Shown: positions 45,746 through 56,585 of the stretch, in pieces | Position numbering within the stretch: position 1 is the first letter of the stretch | How the letters are laid out: each line of letters begins with the position of its first letter | Source: Larix kaempferi | Taxonomy: Eukaryota > Streptophyta > Pinopsida > Pinales > Pinaceae | Direction: 5' to 3' | NCBI GenBank assembly: GCA_027924585.1 | Contig: BSBM01000106.1 | Coordinates: 39,137,501 to 39,201,500, forward strand | DNA: 64,000 nucleotides | Translations under genes and position numbers: made by a program | Notes under the pieces: model-generated | What the model was told of the DNA's origin: nothing | What the model saw: the letters and a program-made list of their open reading frames with translations, nothing else | The model's database searches: none

Positions 45746-46375
45746 ATGCAGTTACCTGATTATATTGTGCACACACTCTCTAATGGTATGTTCCCACTAT
45801 GCACACACTCTGCAGTTTGAATGTCCGAAATGACACTTCAGTAAAGGTTGTGGTTCTTTTATAGTTATTTGCTATTGAATTCGATTGGTAACAAGGGTGC
45901 ACATGGATTGCAATCTCTCAAATTTGAATGTGTGTTATTGATTGATTTAAATGTGATCCAATGGCTGGGAATTTGTCATGGTCGATCCTTGTGCTTTCAT
46001 CTATTTAATGATTCTTGTTCTTTCATCTATTTAATGGGTGCATTTAATGGGTAGGTGTCATTTATTGAACACAGTGGGTTGAATTGTTAAACTACCATGC
46101 AGTTATGGCTGACATTCAATCACCATTTGTTGAAAAGGTATGAATGTGGCATGGGATATTTACCACCAATAGATTATGTGATGGCTCCAATAGAGATCCA
46201 TGGGGGTTGATTTGATAGGTACCTTGCAGTGGTGGCAAATACTATGAGGGTTATTTTGTAGTTCCTGTACTTTTGTATGTTCAAGAAGATATGTAGGTAG
46301 TTGGGACAAGATGTTTTGTACTCTTTTGCACATAAAGACTATTTATGGACACATGTTGGCCCAGTCAATTAATGG
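45746..46375. other. non-coding DNA
   Basis: Between the transposase 5' region and the next retroelement. No gene is seen. It may contain the 5' end of the pogo-like transposon. Confidence 0.35.
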
Positions 46376-46380
46376 GAAAT

Positions 46381-48398
46381 TGTAATGTCCCTTGTTAGGG
46401 ATTTTATTAAAATGGCAATTTTTCACTTTTTTCCCTAATTAGACCTTTGACTAGTTTTGAGCTCTAGGTCCCCAAATTGCTCCAATTGCTCCCAAATCTT
46501 CTGAGAAGGTATATGGATGATGTTAGAACATAAATATATATTTCATGGATTCTCTTGTACCTTTAAAATACTTTTGCAAATCCCTTTTCAATTTTGGCCA
46601 ATGTAGGGAACTTTACCTAGTAATTTCCCTTTAACTAGTATTGGTCTCTAGGTCTCAAATCAATGCCTTCAAATATTCAAGGAAGGTGTATGAATGATAT
46701 TAGGAATTGAATATGATGTTCAGGGATGATATATTGCCACCAAAATACCTCTGAAAAATCTCTTAAGATTCTGGACCAAGTATGCAATTTCACTAGTAAT
46801 TTGGTGTTCAAATCCCCCTAGGGTAAGTACTGAAAATGGCTTCCCAAATGCCTCCAAACCCACTCAAATTTATGAACAGAGGTAGGGAATGTATTAAGGA
46901 TTTTATTAAGGTCTCATTTTCACCATTAATTGATTATTATATATTTTTCGACCCTCTCCCATTCAACTGCAAAAACCACCAATTCAACCCTTGGGGAAAT
47001 GGCACTATTTCTTCTCCCAATGCAATTAAACTGAGTAAAAATACTTCAAATGCTCAACTACAGTACATGAATCTTGTAAAATACATCCATGGAAGTCCAT
47101 TAATCACAAATTCATCAGAGAATCATCCATTCATTTGAAATCATCAGCATTACATTGGTTCACAACAAGATAGTGGGGAAATGGCACTGTTCTTTCATTA
47201 AAAATGAGATTTATACATTTCTACTTGGAATTTCGACTTGAAAATTTCTGGAGATGAAGAACAGAGTATTTAATTCATATTAAAAAAGAAATTTTGCATT
47301 ATAATCACCCCCAAAGAGTACAATAGCTCACCAAAAACGCCCTACCTCAAGGATCAAGAATATGCCATCAAAACTAGAAATGGTTGAAGGAGTGAGCTGC
47401 AATAGAAGAAACCATGAGCTTCCCTATAGCTTAAACCTGCAAATAAAGACTCCATTAAGGCTCCAAATGAAAGTTTTGAATGGCCTTTCCAATTACCAAC
47501 TTGGATGGGAATCTTTCACCCTCGAAATTGGCTAAGGCAAGAAACTAGTCATCCACTAGCTCTCCCTCTTCACAAATGCAATTGCAAATTCTACAAATGA
47601 TCAAAAGTTGTTTTCATTATTTTTTATTGACATTTATAAACTTCTAATGTCCTCCATGGTTCAAATTCCTTCCAAGAGACTCATGCCAACTCAAGTTGGG
47701 AAGAGATTCCAAAGAACGCCACTTGTACAACAATTCCTAGTCTCCCACTTCCATCAAATCACATGTGGAAGAATCTTAGTTGCCATAACACCCTTAAGCA
47801 CCCTATTGGAGTCTATTTTTAGCCCTGACATGTCATATATGTCATATGTCAGCCTTCAGGTCTAATTTGTGTCATAGGTGTCATAGCATCTTCATCATTG
47901 TTGTCATAGAGCTAGGGAATCTAGCCCAAGTGTCTCACTAGCTCCAAATTGCCTCTTCCTCTACCATGGGAGTTACTCTTCCTCTATATTTCGACCTCAT
48001 TAACTCATGACAAGTATTATTGATCTTATAACTCATCCCAAGAACATTAGTCTTCCCATAGATTCGAAATTGCAAGAAGAGGATGTCATGTGGCACATAC
48101 ATTCTAGCTTGTGTGGGTCCCACTTCCTCCATGTGTCTTCATGATCAAATGCCACTTTGATTTTCACTTGTATATATTTATTTATCTCCTTTATTAAATA
48201 TTTATTCCATCCTAATGTTCCAACATCATTTATTATCCCCATTATTCCAAATCCCAAAGCTTCCACCCCAAACCTAGGAAACTAGTAATTTTCCTCCTTG
48301 GCAATTATTTGACCTTTAGCATCAATTTGAAAAACTCTAATGAATAGGTCCAATTTGCTTAGTCCATTGTGACCCAATGCCAAATTTGAGACATGATA
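46381..48398 (-). repeat. 3' LTR of the long element (left copy)
   Basis: 2018 bp. It is homologous to the array LTRs and to 51161-53298. The boundary to the interior is placed where the LTR start motif gives way to the purine tract reverse complement (ATCATCCCTTCCC). Confidence 0.88.
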
Positions 48399-48665
48399 AA
48401 TCATCCCTTCCCAATATTGCTTGTCCTCAAGCAATTTCAAACATGGGTGTTGAAGAACCTGCTTTTTGTATAATTCTTTGAAGTTGCCATTGAATTGCCC
48501 AACCTTAAGTCTTTGAGTTTCCATGAAGATTTTAGAGAGGAACCACCATACTTGTTGTTGAAATACTCTAATAAAAATCACTTTATTAAGTGGGAAATCC
48601 ATCTCCCATACTGCTTGTTTCCCCAAAAAATTTGAAACCAATGAGACAAAAATTATTCGAGGGTC

Positions 48666-50165
48666 TCATTGCTTGTACTGCACCCCAACAATTAGGAGTG
48701 CTCTCCAACCCATAACATCAGATAAGAGGATTCCTGGATCCCATTTTCTTGTGTGCATTCTTCCAATCGTCACGAGTACAAAATATATATCATCGAAGTA
48801 CATAGCAACATAATGAAAATGTACATCAAGGATATGCTTCATCAAAGAGTCATGAAAGTTCTTATACCTCCAAGCAAGTAGACCACCATTTTCCAAGTGC
48901 ATACAATATTCAAGTGACCCATCAAATTTGCTCCAATGACATAGGTGAGGATCCCATGTCCTATAATGCTGCTCCAAAAGGATGTGATATGCATCAAAAT
49001 ATTTAGCCATGTATTCTTTCATCCAAGAAGTGAATGAAGAATCTCCACTAAAGTATGAACCAAATAATGAGCAGAAAAAACAAGGAGACTTTAAAGGACT
49101 CAAAGAAGTCGCACCCATACATTCATGAATGTGAGAATAATAAAGATATATCAAATTATGTGGATTCCAACAAAAATGTTCTCCAATCATAAATTTATTC
49201 ACCCAAGTGTTGGATGAAGTTCCTCCAACGTCAAATGAACCAAGTGTTGAGCAAGAAAAACCATGAGTCTTCAAGTGACTCAAATGCATATCATAGGTGC
49301 ATCCATGTAGATGTGCATCATGATAAAGTAACAAAGGATGTTGTTGTAAATGTGAATAAGAATGTGCTCCAACCATGTCATCATAAAAATTAAATCTAGG
49401 AGTTCCATACTCCTCATGTGGCACCATCAAAAAGAATCCTTTCACCCATACTTCCTTGAGATTAATGCTGCAAAACATGGAATTGTAGGATGTAAAAGAA
49501 TGAACTAACTCACCCAATTGATCAAAAAATGCAGAAGTTTCATCATGGGAAGGATCCATATGGGTAGTATCATGCAGCTCCTTCAAAAGTGTGAAACCTT
49601 TGTCATAGATTGGTTCCAATGTAGAAGAATCATGAGTTTCTTTAAAAATTGCATAACCTTCATCAAGAGACAATCCAAGTTCCTCTTCCACCACATCAAC
49701 TGTTTGTATATCTTCAAGTTCATCTTCAAAGACATTAAGCACATTCCAATTCCCACATTTCTCATGATCCACCATGTCATGAGAATCCTCCAAACAATCT
49801 ATCATTTGACAATCTGAAACATTGGAGGAAAAACAAGTATCTTGCAACTTTTCAAGAAGTTGCTCATTTTGAATTGTGAGCTTATGAATATCCTCATTAT
49901 TCTTCAAGTATGCATCATGTAACAATTCATTAATATCAAATAAATGATTTCTATCAAAAAGCAAAGACATGAAATTACCTTTGATGTGGCACATTGCTCT
50001 TTGAATCTTCTCCATGTCTTCAAGGAAGGATGTTTCCTCCAATGAAGTAGCTCTCCAACAAGAATTTGACACCAATGCTTGAGTGTCATGGAGAATGCTA
50101 AGGGACTCTTGGATCTTCTTTTCATTCATATTTAAGGATCCGTCAAGAAAATTAGGTTCTTGCAA
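48666..50165 (-). pseudogene. long-element ORF, 499-codon part, C-terminal half shared with the array ORF
   Basis: Minus-strand frame. The first 240 residues are acidic, with long helical stretches (IHKLTIQNEQLLEKLQDTCF, EDELEDIQTVDVVEEELGLS). From about residue 243 (VWVKGFFLMVPHEEY) it aligns with the array ORF to its end (HTRKWDPGILLSD, MGWRALLIVGVQYKQ). It carries a diverged duplicate of one module: HLHGCTYDMHLSHLKTHGFS then HIHECMGATSLSPLKSPCFF, each followed by a CS-LGS or CSLFGS stretch. The array ORF has only one such module. It joins the frames upstream through a frameshift near 50170-50190. No known domain. Probably part of a single former ORF of about 800 codons. Confidence 0.7.
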
Positions 50166-50446
50166 ATGAACCTCCTCATCTTCTTATTTTTTCTTGGACC
50201 AACTTCATGAAGCTCAAGTGGTGATGGGGAAATTGATCTTGGTTCTTCTTCAACTGCTACAAGGTCTTCATTATCATGCTTAATGGAACTTGGGCTTGCA
50301 AAAACACTTTCAAAAGTGATCTCTATGTCACCAACATAGAGGTGTGAGCACCCATCAGTAGGTACTCCTTCATAGTTTAAGCATCCATCAGTAGATGCTC
50401 TTTGGTTCATGTCTAAGCTAGAAGGTGTCTCGAAATGATCTTCCAT
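50132..50446 (-). pseudogene. long-element ORF, middle part
   Basis: 104-codon continuation in the same frame as the 202-codon part upstream, after in-frame stops near 50476 and 50495. It is acidic and Ser/Pro-rich (EEEPRSISPSPLELHE) and ends in a basic stretch (RKNKKMRRFICKN), where a frameshift leads into the 499-codon frame. No domain recognised. Confidence 0.6.
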
Positions 50447-50494
50447 ATTTTCAATAGAATCTTCTTCATGCTCTTATGATGTCTTGTCCTTTTG

Positions 50495-51103
50495 CTACTT
50501 CAAGCAAGCTGATGCATTTTGCCCCTTGTTTTCCTTAGGATCAATATCTTTGGAATCTCTTTTTGAAGAATTTCCAAAAACTCTCCTCAAGTAGGACATA
50601 CATGCCTTCGCGAAAGCTTCAGATATGTCATTGAGCTTTTCACTCACCCTCATTTCAGGAACACGTATATGATACTCTCTCCAAGGTTCTTTACAAGAAG
50701 GGCATAAACCTTTCTTTACTAACTCCACATCTTCATTTTTGGGCCTATTTTCAAAAATATGTTCAGCATAGTACTCAAAATACATGGCATTTTGTGTATT
50801 TTTGCTCAAAGCAAGATATTCTTGATATTTTTTATATTGTTGGGGCAAGGTTTTATATGTTGCTCTCCATTTTTGAAACTCATTCATAGAATTATACTTG
50901 GTTGGTGTGACACACTCATATTCATCAAATTTAAATTCATAAGAATAATATTCATTTCTCCTGAAATTGTAAGAAGTGTTGCATGATGGCACCTCTTCCT
51001 CGTACCATTCACATTCTGCTTCATATTGCTCATAAGCATCTACATATTCCTCATAAGAATTGTACTCATAAGATTCATCATAATAGTAAGACATTGTTTC
51101 CAA
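50495..51103 (-). pseudogene. long-element ORF, N-terminal part
   Basis: 202-codon minus-strand frame, starting 40 bp after the primer site. The first 70 residues are strikingly rich in Tyr and Glu (YYYDESYEYNSYEEYVDAYE). A KWRATYKTLPQQYKKYQEYL stretch follows, then a CPSC pair (GLCPSCKEPW) and a basic C-terminus. By position it could be gag-like, but I cannot assign it. It has no evident counterpart in the shorter array ORF. Confidence 0.6.
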
Positions 51104-51146
51104 TTATTATTGAATGTATGTACCTAATCCACAGGTGCAAGGACCA

Positions 51147-51159
51147 TGTCCCGATACCA
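51147..51159 (-). other. primer binding site (long element, altered)
   Basis: Minus strand TGGTATCGGGACA, one base after the LTR end. It matches the initiator-Met site for its first seven bases and then differs (array units read TGGTATCAGAGCA). Confidence 0.75.
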
Positions 51160-51160
51160 C

Positions 51161-53298
51161 TGTAATGTCCCTTGTTAGGAATTTTATTAAAATGGCAATT
51201 TTTCACTTTTTTCCCTAGTTAGACCTTTGACTAGTTTTGAGCTCTAGGTCCCCAAATTGCTCCAATTGCTCCCAAATATTCTGAGAAGGTATATGGATGA
51301 TTTTAGAACATAAATATGTATTTCATGGATGCTCTTGGACCTTTAAAATACTTCTTCAAATCCTTTTTCAACTAGTAATTTTCCTTTGACTAGTATTGGT
51401 CTCTAGGTCTCAAATTGACTCCAAATGCCTTCAAATCTTCAAGGAAGGTGTATGAATGATATTAGAAATTGAATATGATGTTCAGGGATGATATATGGAC
51501 ACCAAAATACCTCTTCAAACTCTCTTAAGATTCTGGACCAAGTATGCAATTTTACTAATAATTTGGGGTTCAAATCCCCCTAGGGTAAGTACTGAAAATG
51601 GCTTCCCAAATGCCTCCAAACCCACTCAAATTTATGAACAGAGGTAGGGAATGTATTAATGATTTTATTAAGGTCTCATGTGAACCATTAATTGATTATT
51701 ATATCTGTTCCAACCCTCTCCCATTCAACTGCAAAAATCACCAATTCAACCCTTAGGGAAATGACACTATTTCTTCTCCCAATGCAATTAAACTGAACAG
51801 AGGTAGGGAATGTATTAAGGATGTTATTAAGGTCTAATGTGCACCATTAATTTACTATTATATATGTTCCAACCCTCTCCCATTCAACTGCAAAAATCAC
51901 CAATTCAACCCTTGGGGAAATGGCACTATTTCTTCACCCAATGCAATTAAACTGAGTAAAAATACTTCAAATGCTCAAGTACAGTACATGAAAATTGTAA
52001 AATAAATCCATGGAAGTCCATTAATCACAAATTCATCATAGAATCATCCATTGATTTGAAATCATCAGCATTACATTGGTTCACAACAAGATAGTGGGGA
52101 AATGGCACTGTTCTTTCATTAAAAATGAGATTTATACATTTCTACTTGGAATTTCGACCTTAAAATTTATGGAGATGAATAATGGAGTATTTAATTCATA
52201 TTAAAAAATAAATGGAGCATTATAAGCTCACCAAAAATTCCCTCCCTCAAGGATCAAGAATATGCCATCAAAACTGAAAATGGTTGAAGGAGTGAGCTGC
52301 AATAGAAGAAAACATGAGATTCCCTATAGCTTACACCTAAAAATAAAGACTCCATTAAAGATCCAAATGAAAGTTCTAGATGGCCTTTCCAATTACCAAC
52401 TTGGATGGGAATCTTTCACCCTCGAAATTGGCTAAGGCAACAAACTAGTCATCCACTAGCTCTCCCTCTTCACAATTGCAATTGCAAATTCTACAAATGA
52501 TCAAAAGATGGTTTCATTATTTTTTATTGACATTTATAAACTTCTAATGTCCTCCATGGTTCGAATTCCTTCCAAGAGACTTATGCCAACTCAAGTTGGG
52601 AAGAGATTCCAAAGAACACCACTTGTACAACATTTCCTAGTCTCCCACTTCCACCAAATCACATGTGGAAGCATCTTAGCTTCCCTAACACCCTTGAGCA
52701 CCCTCTTGGAGTCTATTTTTAGACCTGACATGTCATATATGTCATATGTCAGCCTTTAGGTCTGATTTGTGTCATAGGTGTCATAGAATCTTTATCATTG
52801 TTGTCATAGAGCTAGGGAATCTAGCCCAAGTGTCTCACTAGCTCCAAATTGCCTCTTCCTCTTCCATGGGAGTTACTCTTCTTCTATATTTAGACCTCAT
52901 TGACTCATGACAAGTATTATTGATCTTATAACTCATCCCAAGAACATTAGGCTTTCCATAGATTCAAAATTTCAAGAAGAGGATGCCATGTGGCACATAC
53001 ATTCTAACTTGTGTGGGTCCCACTTACTCCATGTGTCTTCATGATCAAATGCCACTTTGATTTTCACTTGTATATATTTATTTATCTTCTTTATTAAATA
53101 TTTATGCCATCCTAATGTTCCAACATCATTTATTATCCCCATTATTCCAAATCCCAAAGCTTCCACCCCAAACGTAGGAAACTAGTAATTTTCCTCCTTG
53201 GCAATTATTTGACCTTTAGCATCAATTTGACAAACTCTAATGAATAGGGCCGATTTGCTTAGGCCATTGTGACCCAATGCAAAATTTGGGACATGAAA
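51161..53298 (-). repeat. 5' LTR of the long element (right copy)
   Basis: 2138 bp, 120 bp longer than its partner. It contains a 159 bp tandem duplication (51636-51794 and 51795-51953) and lacks about 30 bp near 51370 that the left LTR has. Confidence 0.88.
51636..51953. repeat. 159 bp tandem duplication in one LTR only
   Basis: Both copies start GAACAGAGGTAGGGAATGTA and end before GAACAG or GAGTAA. The second differs at several bases. The left LTR and all array LTRs have a single copy. Confidence 0.88.
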
Positions 53299-53389
53299 GA
53301 AATTTTTGGACATAATTTAAAGTTTTACTGCACTTGATATGAAATATTTATGTTAAATATTTGAGTGTTTTTATGTCATTATTTGGTGG

Positions 53390-54780
53390 TTGTGTGGGAC
53401 TAGTACTATGACAACTACTAGTCCATGTTCAACAATAGACACCTATCCCCTAGATTATTCCTCTATTGAAAGTAAGGGTACAAGTGGTGATGAGATAGGG
53501 TTATCTCAGAGATTAATAATTACGGGACAAGAGAGTCACAGCTATCAAGAAGAAGGTCATTATGGACAGCTAAAATACTTTAGTGACATTCCAAATGGGA
53601 ATTCAGATCATACCGAGTCTTTTGGGAGTGGTTTCATAGGATCAAAATTAACCCTTACATACTTTTATGGAGAATTGTCTCCGACTGAAGGAATCAACGG
53701 TAATTTAGAGGATCCAAAAAAAAAAAAAGAGTTAACACCATGCGAAAAAAGAAGAGAATTATAAAATTGAAGGCTAAACATGTTAATCTTCAGTTAGGTG
53801 AAGATATAAAGGTGAATGAGGTTGTATTGGCAGCGGAGATAATTCTGATTGGAATATTTGTTGGAAGCAAAATTGGAGAAGAAGGTTTGAAGAAATGGTT
53901 TTTAAAGGTATGGGGTTCTCTGTTCAATATATTATACTCCAGAATCTTTCACTTTATCTCGAGGATGGTCAACCTTCATATTCAACACAACATCTGATGC
54001 AGATAAGGTATTATGAGGTTCTTGGTGGTGAGATTCATATTTCCTCCGAATAAAAAGTTGGAACCCTCTTTTTTCAACCATAGAGAGGAATGACCTTATC
54101 CATCTGTGGGTTAAAATGTTGAATCTACCCTTGGAATTTCGGTCATGAGACTTATTTAAGGCGGTGGGTAATTCTCTGGGTTCTTTCAAGAAGCAGATAT
54201 GTCCTTTCATAGAACAAGAAGGTTGGCGGTATCTATAATTCTAGTTTTTTTGGATTTAAGAGAAGGTCTGGAGGAGAATATAATTTTACATAAAGGTACA
54301 AATTCCTTTGTTCAAATTCTAGACTACCGAGGAGTTCCTTTTAGGTGCAACAGATGCCATATCTATGGCCATATGGTAAGCAGATTTCATAAGATTTTTA
54401 AAAGAAAAGTATGGAAGAAATTAGAATCCACTAAGAAAGAATCGAACTATGATGTTAACACAGAATCTATAATTCAATCCCAGTTGAAGATGTTAACAGA
54501 TAAGGAGATCCTTTTTAGTGAGGATTTTCCAATTTCAAAGAGTCCTATGCAAAAGGAAACTTGGGACGAAGAATTTCGAGCAGTTCAATCTAAAGCGGAG
54601 GGAAGCATTAAAGAAGATTCAGTAAAGGAAGCTACTCAAGATTATTCAAAGTATTAGGACGAAGATTTCCTAGCTCTTCTTGAAGAAGAGGATCTAAATT
54701 TTGAAGAAAATAAAACCCCTCAAGATACTTATGATGAGTCTCAGAGTTACCAGGGAACACTGAAGGTTATTTAAAGATTG
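53390..54780 (+). pseudogene. LINE 2 ORF1 remnant
   Basis: Pieces over several frames: a polar N-terminus (53390-53764), a segment at 53740-54180 like the plant LINE ORF1 nucleic-acid-binding domain (AEIILIGIFVGSKIGEEGLK, later LWVKMLNLPLEF), and at 54199-54657 a zinc-knuckle segment VPFRCNRCHIYGHMVSRFH. In that knuckle the last cysteine is replaced by phenylalanine (family C-x2-C-x4-H-x4-C). Many stops; non-functional. ORF1 proteins bind LINE RNA. Confidence 0.72.
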
Positions 54781-55074
54781 CAAACTCGGAGTTATTTTCG
54801 CTTGAGAAGAATTTAAACATAAAACTAAAAAATAGAAGAGATGATGAATCGAATTTAAAAACCTATAATTTAAGATCAAAAGGGGATGTGGGTGATCTAG
54901 TAATGTTGGATACTAGATGATTAGGGTTAAATCTAGAGGTAACAAAATCAACTCATAAAGGCAAAAAGTCATCCCTTACAAAAGCACAAGAAAAATCCTT
55001 ATGGGAAGTGGCGGACAGATCACAGAGGTCTATTTTTGGAGTGCTTAGAGCAGTAGAGGCTCTGGCAACTGGTT

Positions 55075-55870
55075 TGAAATGATTCTAGTCTCTCTAATTT
55101 GCATATGGTTAGCTAGTTTAACAAACAAAATAGCATTTAAGTGCCTGGTAGAATCTTCAAAACTAAACGTTCTATTTCTACAAGAAACAATGGGAGATGG
55201 TGAAAAGATTTATTTTGATCTTCAAAAGTTGATGCCAGATTGGGATTTTAGTTTTGTGAACTCAAAAGGAAAATCAGGTGGGTTAATATCTAGATGGAAT
55301 TCTTCAAGAATGAAAATTATGAATAGCTATTCATTTGATTCAGGATTGGGTCTAAATATTTTCAGTTATGATCTAAACTGGGAGTTCCTAATCTTGAATA
55401 TCTCTGGACTGTATCAAGATAGGGTAGCTTACTGGGATATGGTATTCAAAAAAAGAGGTAATTATTCAAGGTTCTCTCATACTAGGAGGGGATTTAAACT
55501 TCTCCCTGGGACCCTCAAAGGTGTAGGGACAATAAGTTCAAATAGATGTTATGTCTAATTTATTTATGAAAAAATTGGAGGAAGGGAATCTAGTAGATAT
55601 TAATCCTGTAAAACATAGGCCTACTTGGAACAACCGGAGAGTGGGACAGGCCATAGTGGCTATACGGTTAGAAATATTTGTGATACATGAATACTTGTTG
55701 GAACTACTAGCTAGAATATGCCAATGGGTTAGCACAAGTGGATATTATGATCATCTCCCCATAATCTTTGAAATGGAAGGCTCAGGTTCGAAGCCACAAG
55801 CTCCCTTTAAATTTAATTCTCTATGGTTGAGTGATAATTCCTTCGTAAAAATGATTTTAGAAGCTTAGGA
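55075..55870 (+). pseudogene. LINE 2 endonuclease remnant
   Basis: Apurinic-type endonuclease features: VLFLQET (catalytic Glu) near 55170, GGLISRW, ILNISGLYQ, a frameshift at about 55555, VDINPVKHRPTWNN, and YYDHLPI near 55750 where the family has SDHxPI with the catalytic His. The domain nicks target DNA to start reverse transcription. Frame breaks make it inactive. Confidence 0.78.
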
Positions 55871-55959
55871 ACCCTTTGATGTCAGTAAGATAGAATCAAA
55901 AACGATTCAATTGGAAGAAAATGTGAAAAAAAAATGTATCATCCTTATAGTCTAAAGAA

Positions 55960-56585
55960 ATGAGAAAGAACAAGGAAAAAAAATTAATGGATCTAAACGA
56001 TGTAGATGGATTGGGTTTCACCTCAGAAGACTCCAAAAAGGAATTAATTGAGCTGGAAGATCAGAAGAGGAAGCATTTGGATTACAGGGAATTTGACTTG
56101 AGGTTAAGGAGCATAGCACTTTGGTTGCAAAAAGGTGACAATAATACCAAAATTTTTCATCATTATGCAAATCTCAGAAAAAGAAGGAACTCGATTTGGA
56201 AAATAGGTAACGAAGATGGGGAAGAAGTTAGTACTTTTGAGGATATTTCATCAGCGGGAATAAATTTCTATGAGAAGTTTTCTAAAGCATAAGGAAAAGT
56301 ATATTTAGAGGAAGTAGTTAAAATCCGTCAGACAGTCCCACAAACAATTACAGATGCAGATAACTCAGTGTTGATGGAGGAAGTCTCTTTAAAGGAATTG
56401 GAATCGGTACTTAAGCAAATCAAGAAAGAAAAAATCCCATGGTCATATGGGATCCTAGTGGAGGTTTTTATTAGTTTGTTTGAACTTCTGAAAATAGATC
56501 TGCTACGAGCCATTGAAAATTATAGGAAAAGTGGTAAGATCTTGGCAGCCTTTAATTCGACATTTCTAACTTTAATACCAAAGAA
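55960..56585 (+). pseudogene. LINE 2 linker and N-terminal reverse transcriptase
   Basis: Frame 55960-56292 has ALWLQKGDNNTKIFHHYANL (family WLxxGDxNTxFFH). Frame 56368-56585 has LESVLKQIKKEKIPWSYGIL (family KAPGPDG) and ends FLTLIPKN, a motif normally followed by the RT palm. The catalytic palm is absent because the element is interrupted. Confidence 0.82.

Larger units (their letters stand above)
46381..53298 (-). mobile_element. long non-autonomous LTR element, relative of the array unit
   Basis: 6918 bp, minus strand, with perfect duplications GAAAT at 46376-46380 and 53299-53303. LTRs at 46381-48398 and 51161-53298 are clearly homologous to the 2027 bp array LTRs (same AATGTCCC termini, same internal landmarks). 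The interior (48399-51160) starts with a primer site and holds a long decayed coding region but no recognisable pol. It is more worn than the array. Terminal dinucleotides on the LTR start side are mutated (CA to AA or TA on the plus map). The interior is about 1.2 kb longer than that of the array unit, so it may represent the fuller ancestral form. Confidence 0.92.
53304..56585 (+). mobile_element. L1-type LINE (LINE 2), cut off within its reverse transcriptase
   Basis: Plus-strand remnants in LINE order: ORF1 (53390-54780), endonuclease (55075-55870), linker and RT start (55960-56585). It abruptly changes at LIPKN (56585) to an unrelated sequence starting TGTGACG. Since LINEs normally lose their 5' end, a missing 3' end points to a later insertion here. 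The 5' boundary is not marked by a duplication in view, and 53304 is simply the end of the previous element's TSD. Confidence 0.8.

Noticed and set aside
39599-45801. CAGTAGGGAACA (39599) and the reverse complement of TGTTCCCACTATG (45789) as terminal inverted repeats of the pogo-like element
   Set aside because: The match is imperfect and short, and there is no TA target duplication at the flanks.
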